A stretch of 64,000 bases of DNA from Nocardioides marinisabuli (GCF_013466785.1 NZ_CP059163.1:1302001-1366000); one strand, 5' to 3'. Shown: positions 19,710 to 27,962, numbered from the stretch's first letter. Notes: generated from the sequence alone by a model not told the origin. Made by a program: numbers and translations.

Positions 19710-20354
19710 ATGAGCACCATCAAGAACCGCTTCGTCGCGACCGTCGCCACGACCGGACTGCTGGCCGCCGGACTTGCCACCACCGCCCCCGCGCAGGCCG
19801 CCGAGGCCAAGGGCGGCGGCACCAGCCTCGCCGAGGTCCTGGCCGCCGACGGCAACAAGTTCGACCGCACGGGCAAGGACTTCGACGTCCTCGACCGCGT
19901 GGTCCGCGTCGTGCTGAAGAAGAAGCCCGGCTCCACGGTCGGTGTCCTGGCCGACCCGTCGTTCGAGGCCACCGCCTTCCTGCCCAACGACTTCGCGTTC
20001 AAGAAGCTGACCCGCCACCTGGTCGGCGGCAAGGCCGCGCGCACCGAGCGTCGCGCCGCGAAGGCGCTGATCAAGAACGTCGACGTCGACACGCTCGAGA
20101 CCGTGCTGCTCTACCACGTGGTGCCGGGCGAGCCGCTGGACTCCGGCGCGGTCGCGAAGGCCGACGGCGTCGCCCTCACCACCGCCCAGGGCGGTGACGT
20201 GACGGTCCACGTCAACGGCAAGAACGGCGCGATCACCCTGCAGGACCAGGACCCCGACGCCAAGGACCCCCGCGTCGTCGCGGTCGACATCAACAAGGGA
20301 AACAAGCAGATCGGGCACGCCGTCAACCGCGTGCTGCGCCCGATCGACCTCTGA
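19710..20354 (+). CDS. Exported fasciclin-domain protein
   Basis: This 214-residue protein has a clear Sec signal peptide (MSTIKNRF, hydrophobic core, APAQAAEA cleavage near residue 30). The remainder is one fasciclin/FAS1-like domain. The H1 motif reads FLPNDFAFKKL and the YH motif reads LLYHVVPG near residue 133. FAS1 domains mediate adhesion at the cell surface. The ATG has a good GGAGGGA 10 bp upstream. A 6-bp hairpin (GCCCCT/AGGGGC, 19665-19681) lies in the leader. No anti-sigma partner, as found beside some FAS1 genes, is nearby. Confidence 0.87.
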   Translation: MSTIKNRFVATVATTGLLAAGLATTAPAQAAEAKGGGTSLAEVLAADGNKFDRTGKDFDVLDRVVRVVLKKKPGSTVGVLADPSFEATAFLPNDFAFKKLTRHLVGGKAARTERRAAKALIKNVDVDTLETVLLYHVVPGEPLDSGAVAKADGVALTTAQGGDVTVHVNGKNGAITLQDQDPDAKDPRVVAVDINKGNKQIGHAVNRVLRPIDL

Positions 20355-20361
20355 CCCAGGG

Positions 20362-20395
20362 ACCCGGTCAGGGGGCACGGCGGCCGGGACCGGGT
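20362..20395. terminator. Candidate bidirectional terminator hairpin
   Basis: ACCCGGTC (20362-20369) and GACCGGGT (20388-20395) can pair as an 8-bp GC-rich stem around an 18-nt loop. The hairpin lies in the 43-bp gap between the converging fasciclin and amidohydrolase genes. There is no T-tract. Confidence 0.45.
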
Positions 20396-20397
20396 GC

Positions 20398-21927
20398 TCA
20401 GTCGAGGGTGGTGAACACCTCTCGGCCGGCCACCCAGGTCCCGGCCACCTGCATGTCGCGCAGCTGACGCGCCTGCTCCTCGGCGGAGCCGTGGGGCAGC
20501 GGGTCGGCGTCGAGCAGCACCAGGTCGCCGCGGCTGCCGGCGCGCACGGTGGGCTGGTCGTCGACCGAGGCGGAGAGCACCTCCTGGGGGGTCAGCGCGT
20601 GCTCGCCGTGCCAGGCCTCGCGCTCGTCGCCGCTGCGGTGCACCGCGGCGGCCATCGCCAGCCACGGGTCGAGCGGGGAGACCGGGGCGTCGGAGCCCAT
20701 CGCGAGCCGCACCCCGTCCTCGAGCATCCAGCGGAAGGCGAAGCAGCGCTCGGAGCGCTCGCCCCAGATCCGCTCGGTCAGGTCGCGGTCGTCGAGCAGG
20801 TGCGCCGGCTGCACGCTGGCCCGGATGCCCAGGCGCGCCATCTCGCGGACGTCGGCGCGGTTGACCATCTGGGCGTGCTCGATCGAGCCGCGCGCGCCGG
20901 TCTCGGCGTACGACGCGAGCGCCTCGGCGACGGCCGCGTCACCGATCGCGTGGGTGGCGACCTCGAGCCCGGCGGCGTGCGCGGTGCGCAGCAGGTCGCG
21001 CAGCTCGGCGCCGGAGAGGTTGGGCTGGCCGGAGGGGTACTCCAGGCGGTGCGCGTCGCCGTACGGCTCGCAGCACCAGGCGGTGCGGGTGTTGAGCGAG
21101 CCGTCGCTGATGATCTTGAGCGGGCCCATGGTCAGGCGCGGGTCGACGGGGCCGGCACCGAGCAGGTCGAGACGCAGCGGGTCGCCGCTGCGCAGCCCGT
21201 GCGCGAGGACAGGGTCGAGCCCCTCGGCGTACGTCGCCATCCGTACGCGCAGCACGTCGCAGCCCTCGACCCAGCGCTCGGCCCACTCGGCGGCGCCGCC
21301 GCTGAACTCGAAGTCGACGAGGCCGGCCACGCCCATCGACGCGGCGTGGTCGAGGGTGCGGCGGTAGGCCTCGGGGGAGGTGCCGTCGTTGCCGACGAGG
21401 CTGGCCAGGCGCGGGTAGGCGGCGAACCACTCGGCCTCGCGCACGACCGAGTCGCGCACCGGCATCGCGAGGAAGAGCAGGGCCACGGTGTTGAGCCAGG
21501 CGTGGTGGCCGTCGCCGGAGATCAGCACGACGGGGGTCTCGCCGGTGACGGCGTCGAGCTCGTGCACGGTGACGTCGCGGTCCCAGCCGGCGGAGCGGTG
21601 GCCCCAGCCGATGACGGGCAGGTCGGGGTACTCCGCGACGCGCTCGGCGACCATCGCCAGCGCGGCCTCGGGGCTGCGGGCGCCGCCGAGGTCGAGGCGG
21701 CCCGAGCTCAGCGTCCACTGGGCCAGGTGCACGTGCTGGTCCCAGAGGCCGGGGATGACCCAGCGGCCGTCGGCCTGGACCTCGCGCAGCCCGTCGGGTC
21801 GCTCGAGGCTCTCGCCCACGGCCGTGACGGTGCCGTCGGTGACCAGGACGTCGACGGGCTCGTGGGGCACGACGTCGCCCGCGTGCACCGGGACCAGGCG
21901 CGCGTGGCGGATGATCAGGCTGCTCAT
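20398..21927 (-). CDS. Amidohydrolase family protein (YtcJ-like, amidohydrolase_3)
   Basis: This 509-residue metal-dependent hydrolase has the TIM-barrel metal ligands HVHLAQW (near residue 68) and, later, THAIGDAAVAEA and SIEHAQMV, with the last Asp in MGSDAPVSPLDPW. The layout (N- and C-terminal beta-sandwich, barrel core) matches the YtcJ group, which hydrolyses amide or formamide bonds of small molecules; the natural substrate is not predictable. It starts at ATG 21927, and its promoter shares a 64-bp gap with the membrane-anchored protein at 21992. Confidence 0.9.
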   Translation of the reverse strand: MSSLIIRHARLVPVHAGDVVPHEPVDVLVTDGTVTAVGESLERPDGLREVQADGRWVIPGLWDQHVHLAQWTLSSGRLDLGGARSPEAALAMVAERVAEYPDLPVIGWGHRSAGWDRDVTVHELDAVTGETPVVLISGDGHHAWLNTVALLFLAMPVRDSVVREAEWFAAYPRLASLVGNDGTSPEAYRRTLDHAASMGVAGLVDFEFSGGAAEWAERWVEGCDVLRVRMATYAEGLDPVLAHGLRSGDPLRLDLLGAGPVDPRLTMGPLKIISDGSLNTRTAWCCEPYGDAHRLEYPSGQPNLSGAELRDLLRTAHAAGLEVATHAIGDAAVAEALASYAETGARGSIEHAQMVNRADVREMARLGIRASVQPAHLLDDRDLTERIWGERSERCFAFRWMLEDGVRLAMGSDAPVSPLDPWLAMAAAVHRSGDEREAWHGEHALTPQEVLSASVDDQPTVRAGSRGDLVLLDADPLPHGSAEEQARQLRDMQVAGTWVAGREVFTTLD

Positions 21928-21991
21928 GGCGCAACGGTAGGGCCGGGACGCCCGTCACACCGACGTGCCCCCGAGGGTTTACCGTGAGCGC

Positions 21992-22654
21992 GTGAGCGTG
22001 CGCGGACTCGGGTCGGCCACCGCCGTGGTGGTGCTGCTCGCCCTGACGGGCGGGGTGGCGGGGTACGCCGTCGCGCGCGCCGACCGCGAGACGCCTGCCC
22101 CGCTGGGCGAGGTGCGGCCGATGGTGGCCGTCGACCCGGCGTACCCGACGGACCGGCCGGTGCTGGTGCGCGAGGACCGCGACGACCCGGCCCTGGCCCG
22201 TGACCTGCCGCTGCGGCGGGTCGAGCTGGGCATGGCGCCCTTCACGGTGTCGGTGTCGGTGCCGAAGGGGTGGGTGCGCAGCGACTCGGCGGGTGGCGAG
22301 TGGCGCTTCTACCCGCCGCCGGGGCCGGACGACGCGAAGAACCTCTACTTCCTGCGGGTGCGCCAGGTCGCCAACCTCTTCCAGAGCGTGCCGGCGGCGC
22401 GGGCTGCGCGGGTGGGGGCGCTGGCGACGGCCTCGGAGGTACAGGAGCTCGAGGTCGTCGAGGAGACCTACGACGGGCTGGAGGTCACCTACGTCGCGGA
22501 GGGCTTCCGGCGGCACTCGCTCGAGCGGTGGCTGACGACGCCGGGCACCGGTGAGACGGCGCAGTACTACCTGGGCATGATCGGGCGCGGGGTCGACCGC
22601 GACGCGATGGTGGAGCTGTTGGACCGGATCGCGGAGAGCGCCCGGGTCGGGTAG
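21992..22654 (+). CDS. Membrane-anchored extracytoplasmic protein of unknown function
   Basis: This 220-residue protein has one N-terminal transmembrane helix (ATAVVVLLALTGGVAGYAVA, residues ~8-27) and a ~190-residue outside domain with PPGPDDAKNLYFLRVRQ and VEETYDGLEVTYVAEGF, a mixed alpha/beta fold. The pattern resembles the extracytoplasmic tail of the Ser/Thr kinase in this window (WERSVGG… versus WVRSDSAGGEWRF), which may be a shared sensor-type domain. It starts at a GTG. I do not recognise a named family. Confidence 0.7.
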   Translation: MSVRGLGSATAVVVLLALTGGVAGYAVARADRETPAPLGEVRPMVAVDPAYPTDRPVLVREDRDDPALARDLPLRRVELGMAPFTVSVSVPKGWVRSDSAGGEWRFYPPPGPDDAKNLYFLRVRQVANLFQSVPAARAARVGALATASEVQELEVVEETYDGLEVTYVAEGFRRHSLERWLTTPGTGETAQYYLGMIGRGVDRDAMVELLDRIAESARVG

Positions 22655-22664
22655 TCCGCCAGGC

Positions 22665-24014
22665 TCAGGCGGCGTGGTCGATGCGGCGGGTGCCGGTGTG
22701 GTCGACGAGGTAGAGCGCGCCGTAGGGGTCGAGCCACACGAACACGCCGGGGTAGGGCTGCTTGACCCGCATGTGCCCGTGGGTCTTGACGCGGTGGTGG
22801 GTGGTGGTCATCGGCCCGTAGTTCCCGACCTCGCTCGTACCCCCGGCGTCCCCGGGTGCCCAGGGGTCGGTGTGGTCGACCTGCATCCGGTTGCTGGTGC
22901 CGGAGGAGAAGGGGAACACGTCGGCCGGCGAGATCACCCGCACGGCCCGCCTATGTCGGGCCGGGATCTCGTAGGCATCGACCGGCACCTGACCCAACGG
23001 GTCCAGCACCGGGCGGATCGTGAACCTCGCGTGCGGTCCGAGGACGTCGCGGACCCACTCGCGGGTCACCGGGCCGTGGCCCTCCACCCGGCCGATCGGC
23101 GGCAGCGGTTCGCCCGCATCGGCGATGGAACGGCCGTCGAGGTGGACCACCAGCTCGGCGCGCGGCGCCAGGGCACCGATGTCGAGGCCCTCGGGGGCGG
23201 TGCCGGGGTTCGCCAGCATCAGCACCGCCAGCACCCGCCGCTCATCGGCACTCACCGCCGTGGGGGTCGGGTCGGGCTGCTCCTCACCCACCGGCTGGCG
23301 CAGGACCTCGGCGGCATGCGGATCATCAGGCAGTCGCTCGCGCAACCGCTCCGCGACAGCGCCGATGGCGGTGTCGAGCTGCTCGATCACCGGGATCGGG
23401 GCCCGGATCAGGAACGAGGCCATCCCGTGCTCAGGCGTCCCGATCTTCTTCGCGAACGTCGCCCGCCGGGCACGCTCCTCCTTCTCCCGCGCCAGCTCCG
23501 GTGCCGCAGCCGCGACCTTCCCGACCACCAGCGCCTCGAACCGGGTCCAGGTGATCCGCCCGTCCGCGGACTCCGCCACCTCGCCATCGACCCAGCCCGC
23601 CTCGAGGGCGTCGAGCTCGCGGGTCTTCGAGACCACGAACCGGGCATACGAGGCACGCACCTCCCCAGCCAGCACCCGCCCCCACAGCACCGGGTGGCGG
23701 TCCTGCAGGTCCTGCGCATCCGCGATCAACGCCGCGGCCGCATACGTGCTGCGACCGATCCGCGCCCCCAACAGCGACGCCGCGAACTCACTCACCGGCC
23801 GCGTGCCCGCACCGCCGTACTGCCTGACCTGCTCCCGCCCCGGCTTCGACACCTCAACAGGGTCCAACTTGTGGTCGGGATCGTTGAGCACCGCCCACCG
23901 GTACGCCACCACCAGCATCTGCACCTCCGCCTGCTGCGCGGTGGTCGCGAGCGCGGCAGCAGTGTCGAGGACAGCGTCCTCCGACATCTCCCCCACCACC
24001 GGCTTCCCGAGCAT
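22665..24014 (-). CDS. DUF222/13E12-family protein with HNH nuclease domain
   Basis: The protein has 449 residues from the ATG at 24014; the frame is open to 24146 and the start is not certain. The N-terminal ~300 residues are the helical DUF222 (13E12 repeat) region. The C-terminus is an HNH-type nuclease fold with RMQVDHTDPWAPGD and, about 25 residues later, NYGPMTTTHHRVKTHG. These proteins are multicopy in actinobacterial genomes, often near mobile DNA. Their role is unproven. It borders the AT-richer stretch that follows and may mark one edge of an acquired segment. Confidence 0.88.
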   Translation of the reverse strand: MLGKPVVGEMSEDAVLDTAAALATTAQQAEVQMLVVAYRWAVLNDPDHKLDPVEVSKPGREQVRQYGGAGTRPVSEFAASLLGARIGRSTYAAAALIADAQDLQDRHPVLWGRVLAGEVRASYARFVVSKTRELDALEAGWVDGEVAESADGRITWTRFEALVVGKVAAAAPELAREKEERARRATFAKKIGTPEHGMASFLIRAPIPVIEQLDTAIGAVAERLRERLPDDPHAAEVLRQPVGEEQPDPTPTAVSADERRVLAVLMLANPGTAPEGLDIGALAPRAELVVHLDGRSIADAGEPLPPIGRVEGHGPVTREWVRDVLGPHARFTIRPVLDPLGQVPVDAYEIPARHRRAVRVISPADVFPFSSGTSNRMQVDHTDPWAPGDAGGTSEVGNYGPMTTTHHRVKTHGHMRVKQPYPGVFVWLDPYGALYLVDHTGTRRIDHAA

Positions 24015-24160
24015 GAACCCACTCAAGCACCAGCCACCGACACTGAGGTCGGTCGCGAACTCGCACTGTGCAGAACGGCGACGAGCACTGCCTTTCGCCG
24101 CTAGAGTGCGCCCCGCGACTGTGTCTAATCGCCGCATCGGGGTCAAGTTTCCCGTCTCGG

Positions 24161-25513
24161 TCAGCTTTGATGCAGTGTGCGGTGGCTCGAGAACCGGGGT
24201 GCGGTGGCGGGGCCGAACGCTGCTACCCGGCGGCCAACGAGCTCGGACACGCTGAGGCTCAGCGCCGCGCTCTCGGCATCACGGTGCGCCACGAGGTGTC
24301 CCTCGTCGTCGACAGCGATGTATCCGTGTTCGAAGAGGGCGTCACAGCCGAGCCTGCACGCCAGCATCGCGGCCGAGGTGAAGTCGAGGCGCTCGGCTTC
24401 ACCCAGGGAGTATCGCGGTGCGATGTGCGCCGCGACGAGAAGTCGCGGTGGGAGTAGGCGATCACAGATGGCGCATGGGGCTTCGGTGCGGTCGCCCAGG
24501 AGGTGCTGTCGAAGAAAGCGTTGCTCCCGTCGGACAGCGATCAGGGCGATGCCGTCGGTGGCGGTGTCGCGCGGCCGAGGAAATCTGCTTGCCTTTGGGA
24601 TGGTGGCCGGGGCAGGAGAGTCCGCGGTCATGCGAGGTCCGCGGCCGGGGTTGTTCGCGCTCTTGGCCTTCGCGACGCAGGTAAGGCACGCCGGGAGACC
24701 GCGCATCTGGTCGTTGGTGGCGAGCAGAGGTGGCTCTCCCAGCAGCCGGTCGTCGGCGCCGCGGAACCAATGGGAGCAGTCTAAGAAGTGCCGCATCCTG
24801 ATCGGGGATCCGTTCGGCTCCTGGGTCTCTCGGTCAATCGGCACCTTTACCCACTCGATTGTGGGCCAGTCGAACGACTCCTGCCGGCCTTGGCGCGCGG
24901 CAAAGAGCCGAGCCAACTCCAGAGCAGGCAGGTATTGCTCTACGGCGGCGCGACCGTTCTCGAACCTGACGCCCTCCTGCTCAAGGACGTCGTTGGGGTC
25001 GTCGTTTCGGTCGGGGTTGCTCCAGCGGAAGCCGCTTCCGTGTCGTTGTCCGCCAGATGTGAGCACCCTGACGGCGTTCGGGCAACGTGGGCAGTTCTTG
25101 ATGTGGCTACCCAGACCTCGCGAGTGGACGTCGACCAACGACCCCACATCGCCATAGGTGGTCCATCGACCCGCCGGAATGACTGACATGAGTGTGTGGA
25201 GCGCGGCGAACTCGTCAGCCTTCGATGGCGGTCGGAGGAGGCGGAAGCGGGTATCGCTAACTCGCTCGGCCCAGCCCTCATCCTTGAGTACGCGGTGTGC
25301 CTGGCGACGGATGGCGTCGTTCTCGGGCATCGTCCGCCCCGACTCGGCGGGAGGCCCGGCCAGGTCGGCGATGAGCCACTTGAGCGCACCGCGGGGTGTT
25401 GGCTCATACAGCCTGGTTTGATCGCCGCGGTCGTCGGTGGCGATGTCCCACATCCTGGCGTACAGGTCATCGAAGTCGAGTTCGTATGTGGCGGCACGCA
25501 GGGTGGGCGACAT
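24161..25513 (-). CDS. ATL (alkyltransferase-like) domain fused to an HNH-type nuclease
   Basis: This 450-residue protein has three parts. Residues ~98-190 look like an MGMT/ATL winged-helix domain: HTLMSVIPAGRWTTYGDVG, the pattern NCPRCPNAVRVL where MGMT has PCHRV, and LEQEGVRFENGRA at the end. The alkyl-acceptor Cys position is replaced by Asn/Ala, as in ATL proteins that bind O6-alkylguanine without repairing it. A Cys-rich middle follows (C246, C276, C279). Residues ~345-410 have CAIC, LLVAAHIAPRYS and CRLGCDALFEHGYI, an HNH-like module with a Cys-Asp variant of the final ligand. It is less GC-rich than its neighbours. The start may be the GTG at 25552 instead. Confidence 0.75.
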   Translation of the reverse strand: MSPTLRAATYELDFDDLYARMWDIATDDRGDQTRLYEPTPRGALKWLIADLAGPPAESGRTMPENDAIRRQAHRVLKDEGWAERVSDTRFRLLRPPSKADEFAALHTLMSVIPAGRWTTYGDVGSLVDVHSRGLGSHIKNCPRCPNAVRVLTSGGQRHGSGFRWSNPDRNDDPNDVLEQEGVRFENGRAAVEQYLPALELARLFAARQGRQESFDWPTIEWVKVPIDRETQEPNGSPIRMRHFLDCSHWFRGADDRLLGEPPLLATNDQMRGLPACLTCVAKAKSANNPGRGPRMTADSPAPATIPKASRFPRPRDTATDGIALIAVRREQRFLRQHLLGDRTEAPCAICDRLLPPRLLVAAHIAPRYSLGEAERLDFTSAAMLACRLGCDALFEHGYIAVDDEGHLVAHRDAESAALSLSVSELVGRRVAAFGPATAPRFSSHRTLHQS

Positions 25514-25631
25514 GTGTCGACAGCGTACGGGGCCTGACGGGCCGGCACTCACAGATCGCCCGGGCGAACGCCGTCGCTCCGCGCAATGCGTGGGTTCTCT
25601 GGCAAGGTAGGGCTGAGCTCCCCTAAGGGAT

Positions 25632-25646
25632 CCGCGTCAGACGCGG
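25632..25646. terminator. Short perfect hairpin downstream of the small membrane gene
   Basis: CCGCGTC-A-GACGCGG is a perfect 7-bp inverted repeat about 100 bp downstream of the small membrane protein's stop. It lies in the 230-bp gap before the ATL-HNH gene on the same strand. A further GCACAT/ATGTGC dyad lies at about 25681-25696. They may separate or regulate the two genes. There is no T-tract. Confidence 0.35.
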
Positions 25647-25743
25647 CCGGTAATCCAGGTGACGGGTCTGTACTCTGTGTGCACATCAGATGTGCGTCTT
25701 TCTGACGCTAGTACGCGGACCCTGGCCCGTCATCGAGGGGCTT

Positions 25744-26217
25744 TCACCGCTCCTCTACATACTTGAGGACTTGCGCCCGCTGACGTCGCTGGCCGACCCT
25801 GCTGTGCCAGTCGTTGCGCAGCCACATATGGACTCTCGCCTCGGCTCGATCTAGTTCATCTGAGACAGCGCTGCCGTTGACCAAGATCAACCCGTGCTCG
25901 GGCTCTTCCTCGGTAGCGTTCCAGAAGGCCTCGGCTGCCTCAGACAGCGAACCAATGATGGATTCCGGAACCCCAACTTCGCGGAGATGAACGCGTAGTC
26001 GCCCGAGGTACACCTGAAGCTGCACCCAACCGTCAAGAGCGTCTTTCGACCAAACCTGACGGCGCATGTCCGCTAGAAGATCTCCAGCTGCAACTCGGCG
26101 AGAGTATCCCGAGTTCGACCTCTGAAGAAAAAAAGTCGTTAGGGCACCGAGCAACAGTGTCACGATTGGGAGGATGCGGTCGAAGACGTCCACAAGGCGA
26201 GGTTCCCATACGTTCAA
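25744..26217 (-). CDS. Small single-pass membrane protein, unknown function
   Basis: This 157-residue protein has one N-terminal transmembrane helix (ILPIVTLLLGALTTFFLQRS, residues ~15-34). A ~120-residue cytoplasmic or coiled part follows (SEAAEAFWNATEEEPEH, DRAEARVHMWLRNDWHSRVG). The start is uncertain: TTG at 26217 or GTG at 26196. The region contains a run of seven A/T bases (26124-26135 region) and is clearly AT-richer than the rest of the window, suggesting transfer. It lies upstream on the same strand of the ATL-HNH gene and may be its partner, but nothing in its sequence says so. Confidence 0.6.
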   Translation of the reverse strand: MNVWEPRLVDVFDRILPIVTLLLGALTTFFLQRSNSGYSRRVAAGDLLADMRRQVWSKDALDGWVQLQVYLGRLRVHLREVGVPESIIGSLSEAAEAFWNATEEEPEHGLILVNGSAVSDELDRAEARVHMWLRNDWHSRVGQRRQRAQVLKYVEER

Positions 26218-26392
26218 GGCCCGAGCATGCTGCGTGACGAAGTCCCCCGCTCAGACAGGGCAGGTTCCTACGGGCCAATCTCAACCGATATGTGTCACTT
26301 CACCGCGTTCGTCGCTACGCGACCCTGGCGCCTGCACTGCCGCGGCGATGGTCCATACTCCTACCGAGCCGGGCTCGTCAGAGGCCGGCCCT

Positions 26393-26466
26393 GCGGACGT
26401 GGTGTAGTTGCAGCGCGCTTCCCTTCCAGGGAAGAGGTCGAGGTTCAAATCCTCGCGTCCGCTCCA
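26393..26466 (+). tRNA. tRNA-Gly(TCC)
   Basis: The 74-nt sequence folds as a cloverleaf. The acceptor stem pairs GCGGACG with CGTCCGC and is followed by T and an encoded CCA. The D-stem is GTGT/GCGC with wobble pairs. The anticodon stem is CTTCC/GGAAG with loop CTTCCAG, giving anticodon TCC (Gly, GGA codons). The T-stem is CGAGG/CCTCG with loop TTCAAAT. tRNA genes often serve as integration sites; the accessory genes lie directly to its left. Confidence 0.96.
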
Positions 26467-26488
26467 GTCTTTCCCGGGGCCTGCGGCC

Positions 26489-27013
26489 TCACTGCAGGTT
26501 CGCGTGCCGCCGGTGCATCTCCTCGCGAGTCGCCAGGTCGCCGGCGTCGATCGCCAGCACCGCCGCGTCGAGCGTGAGCAGCGCGGCCTGCTCGTAGAGG
26601 CTGCCGCCGAACTGCACCGACGCCGAGACCGGTACGTCGAGCGTGACGTCGGCCAGGCTGCGCAACGGGCTCGGGCCGGCCGTGGTCACCAGCGCGACGG
26701 CGGCGCCGACCCCGCGGGCGGTCTCGGCGTGGTGCCGGCTCACCGCGGTCGTGCCCGAGGCCGAGAGCACCAGCAGCGCGTCCCCGGCGCTGATGGACGG
26801 GGCGGTCGCCTCGCCGACGACGTGCGCGCGGTGGCCCAGGTGCACCAGCCGCATCGCCGCCATCCGCGCCACCAGCCCCGACCGGCCCTGGCCGGTGCAG
26901 AACCAGGTCCGGCCCGGCTCCCGCAGTTCTGCGACCAGACGGTCGAAGGCGTCCTGGTCGACCTCGGCCAGCACCCCCGCGACCTCGTCGACGACACGAC
27001 GGATGGCGCTCAC
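26489..27013 (-). CDS. SIS-domain sugar-phosphate isomerase (HxlB-like)
   Basis: This 174-residue single SIS domain is the size of 6-phospho-3-hexuloisomerases. It has CTGQGRSGLVARMAAMRLVHLG as the first sugar-phosphate loop, GDALLVLSASGTTAVS as the Ser-rich second loop, and the C-terminal SLYEQAALLTLDAAVL helix. It would isomerise a ketose or aldose phosphate. The GTG start overlaps the stop of the epimerase gene by 4 bp, so the two are coupled. Its 3' end lies 22 bp from the tRNA 3' end, on the opposite strand. Confidence 0.88.
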   Translation of the reverse strand: MSAIRRVVDEVAGVLAEVDQDAFDRLVAELREPGRTWFCTGQGRSGLVARMAAMRLVHLGHRAHVVGEATAPSISAGDALLVLSASGTTAVSRHHAETARGVGAAVALVTTAGPSPLRSLADVTLDVPVSASVQFGGSLYEQAALLTLDAAVLAIDAGDLATREEMHRRHANLQ

Positions 27014-27630
27014 GACGCCGCCCCTGCCAGGGCGCGGCCGGCGACGGCGTACCGGGCGCCGGCGGCCGAGATCCGCTCGAGCCCCTCGTCGGTCACGCCC
27101 CCGTCGACGCCGGCCGGCCAGCCGCGCCCGCGCGCTGACTCGACGAGTCGCAGCCGGTCGAGGTCGGCCAGTTGCCCGGGCTGGCCGGGCGGGGTCAGCA
27201 GCACCAGCAGCCCGTCGGCGTCGGCCTCCCGCAGCCGCGCGAGCGCGAGCGGCTCGTCGTGGACCGCCAGCCAGACCTCGGGCGCCTGGCGCCGGCTGCG
27301 GCGTACGAGGTCGACGACGTCGTCGCGGCCGTCGCACTGCAGCGTCACCCTGCCGATGCCCCGCTCGGGCAGGGCGGCCAGGTCGCTCTCGAGGTCATCG
27401 ACCATCAGGTGCACGTCGAGCCGGACGTCGGGGAGGCCTGCCAGCTCGTGCACCTCGTCGAGGCCCACCCCGGCCTGGCCGCGGTAGGAGCCCTCGATGC
27501 GGTCGGCGTGCACCCAGTGGCCCCGCTCGGTCAGCGAGCGCGCGTGGCGCAGGCGGTCGGCGGCCGGGACGGCGATGACGCTGCCCGCCAGGGTGACGTC
27601 GAGCGCCGCGGCGTGCACGAGCAGCGTCAC
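27010..27630 (-). CDS. Ribulose-phosphate 3-epimerase-family protein
   Basis: This 206-residue TIM-barrel protein keeps all four RPE metal ligands: H41 and D43 (VHADRIEG), H74 (LDVHLMVDD) and D176 (VDGGV). Phosphate-binding VAGRALAG is near the C-terminus. The usual NPGFGGQ loop is replaced by TPPGQPGQ, so substrate specificity may differ from housekeeping Rpe; an allulose-6-phosphate- or tetrulose-type substrate is possible. The GTG at 27630 is chosen because GGAGGGG sits 7 bp upstream and because it overlaps the stop of the kinase remnant. Confidence 0.87.
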   Translation of the reverse strand: MTLLVHAAALDVTLAGSVIAVPAADRLRHARSLTERGHWVHADRIEGSYRGQAGVGLDEVHELAGLPDVRLDVHLMVDDLESDLAALPERGIGRVTLQCDGRDDVVDLVRRSRRQAPEVWLAVHDEPLALARLREADADGLLVLLTPPGQPGQLADLDRLRLVESARGRGWPAGVDGGVTDEGLERISAAGARYAVAGRALAGAAS

Positions 27631-27962
27631 GACCGGTCCCCTCCGCGCCACTCGGCGGCGGCGAGGTAGCGCGCGAACAGCTCCTCTAACGCGCCACCCG
27701 GCCGCGGCTGGGTGTCGGGCAGCAGCTCGGCGGCCCGGGCGTCACGCACGTCGCGTACGTCGTCGCCGTGCAGGCAGGCGGCCGCCTGGAGCGCGGCGCC
27801 GTCGGCCACCGCCTCGACCGAGGTCGACATATGCACCGTGGCGCCGGTGGCGATCACCCGCCCCGATGTGTTGGCGCCGACCGCAGCCGGGCCGCCCCCG
27901 CTAACCAGTCCACCGCCGCGACCCGGCCGTGGCGGGTCGCGGCACACGTAACCTCGCCCCAT
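27627..27962 (-). pseudogene. C-terminal remnant of an FGGY-type carbohydrate kinase
   Basis: The last ~95 residues resemble the C-terminal end of FGGY sugar kinases: VSGGGPAAVGANTSGRVIATG, VEAVADGAALQAAACLHG, then an acidic DVRDARAAELLPD and LEELFARYLAAAEW. The ~400 residues of the N-terminal lobe, with the sugar-binding site, are missing. Upstream of the fragment the DNA belongs to the divergent gene at 27961, so this is a true truncation. Its stop overlaps the GTG of the epimerase by 4 bp, showing it was once the first gene of a kinase-epimerase-isomerase operon. It may still be translated as a leader. Confidence 0.6.

Noticed and set aside
26393-26466. Small protein gene across the tRNA
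   Set aside because: The cloverleaf of tRNA-Gly is perfect, with anticodon TCC and encoded CCA; the overlapping open frame is a shadow.
24161-26466. Prophage or integrative element with att sites
   Set aside because: No integrase, phage gene or direct repeat of the tRNA 3' end is visible. Only unusual composition and tRNA location support mobility.
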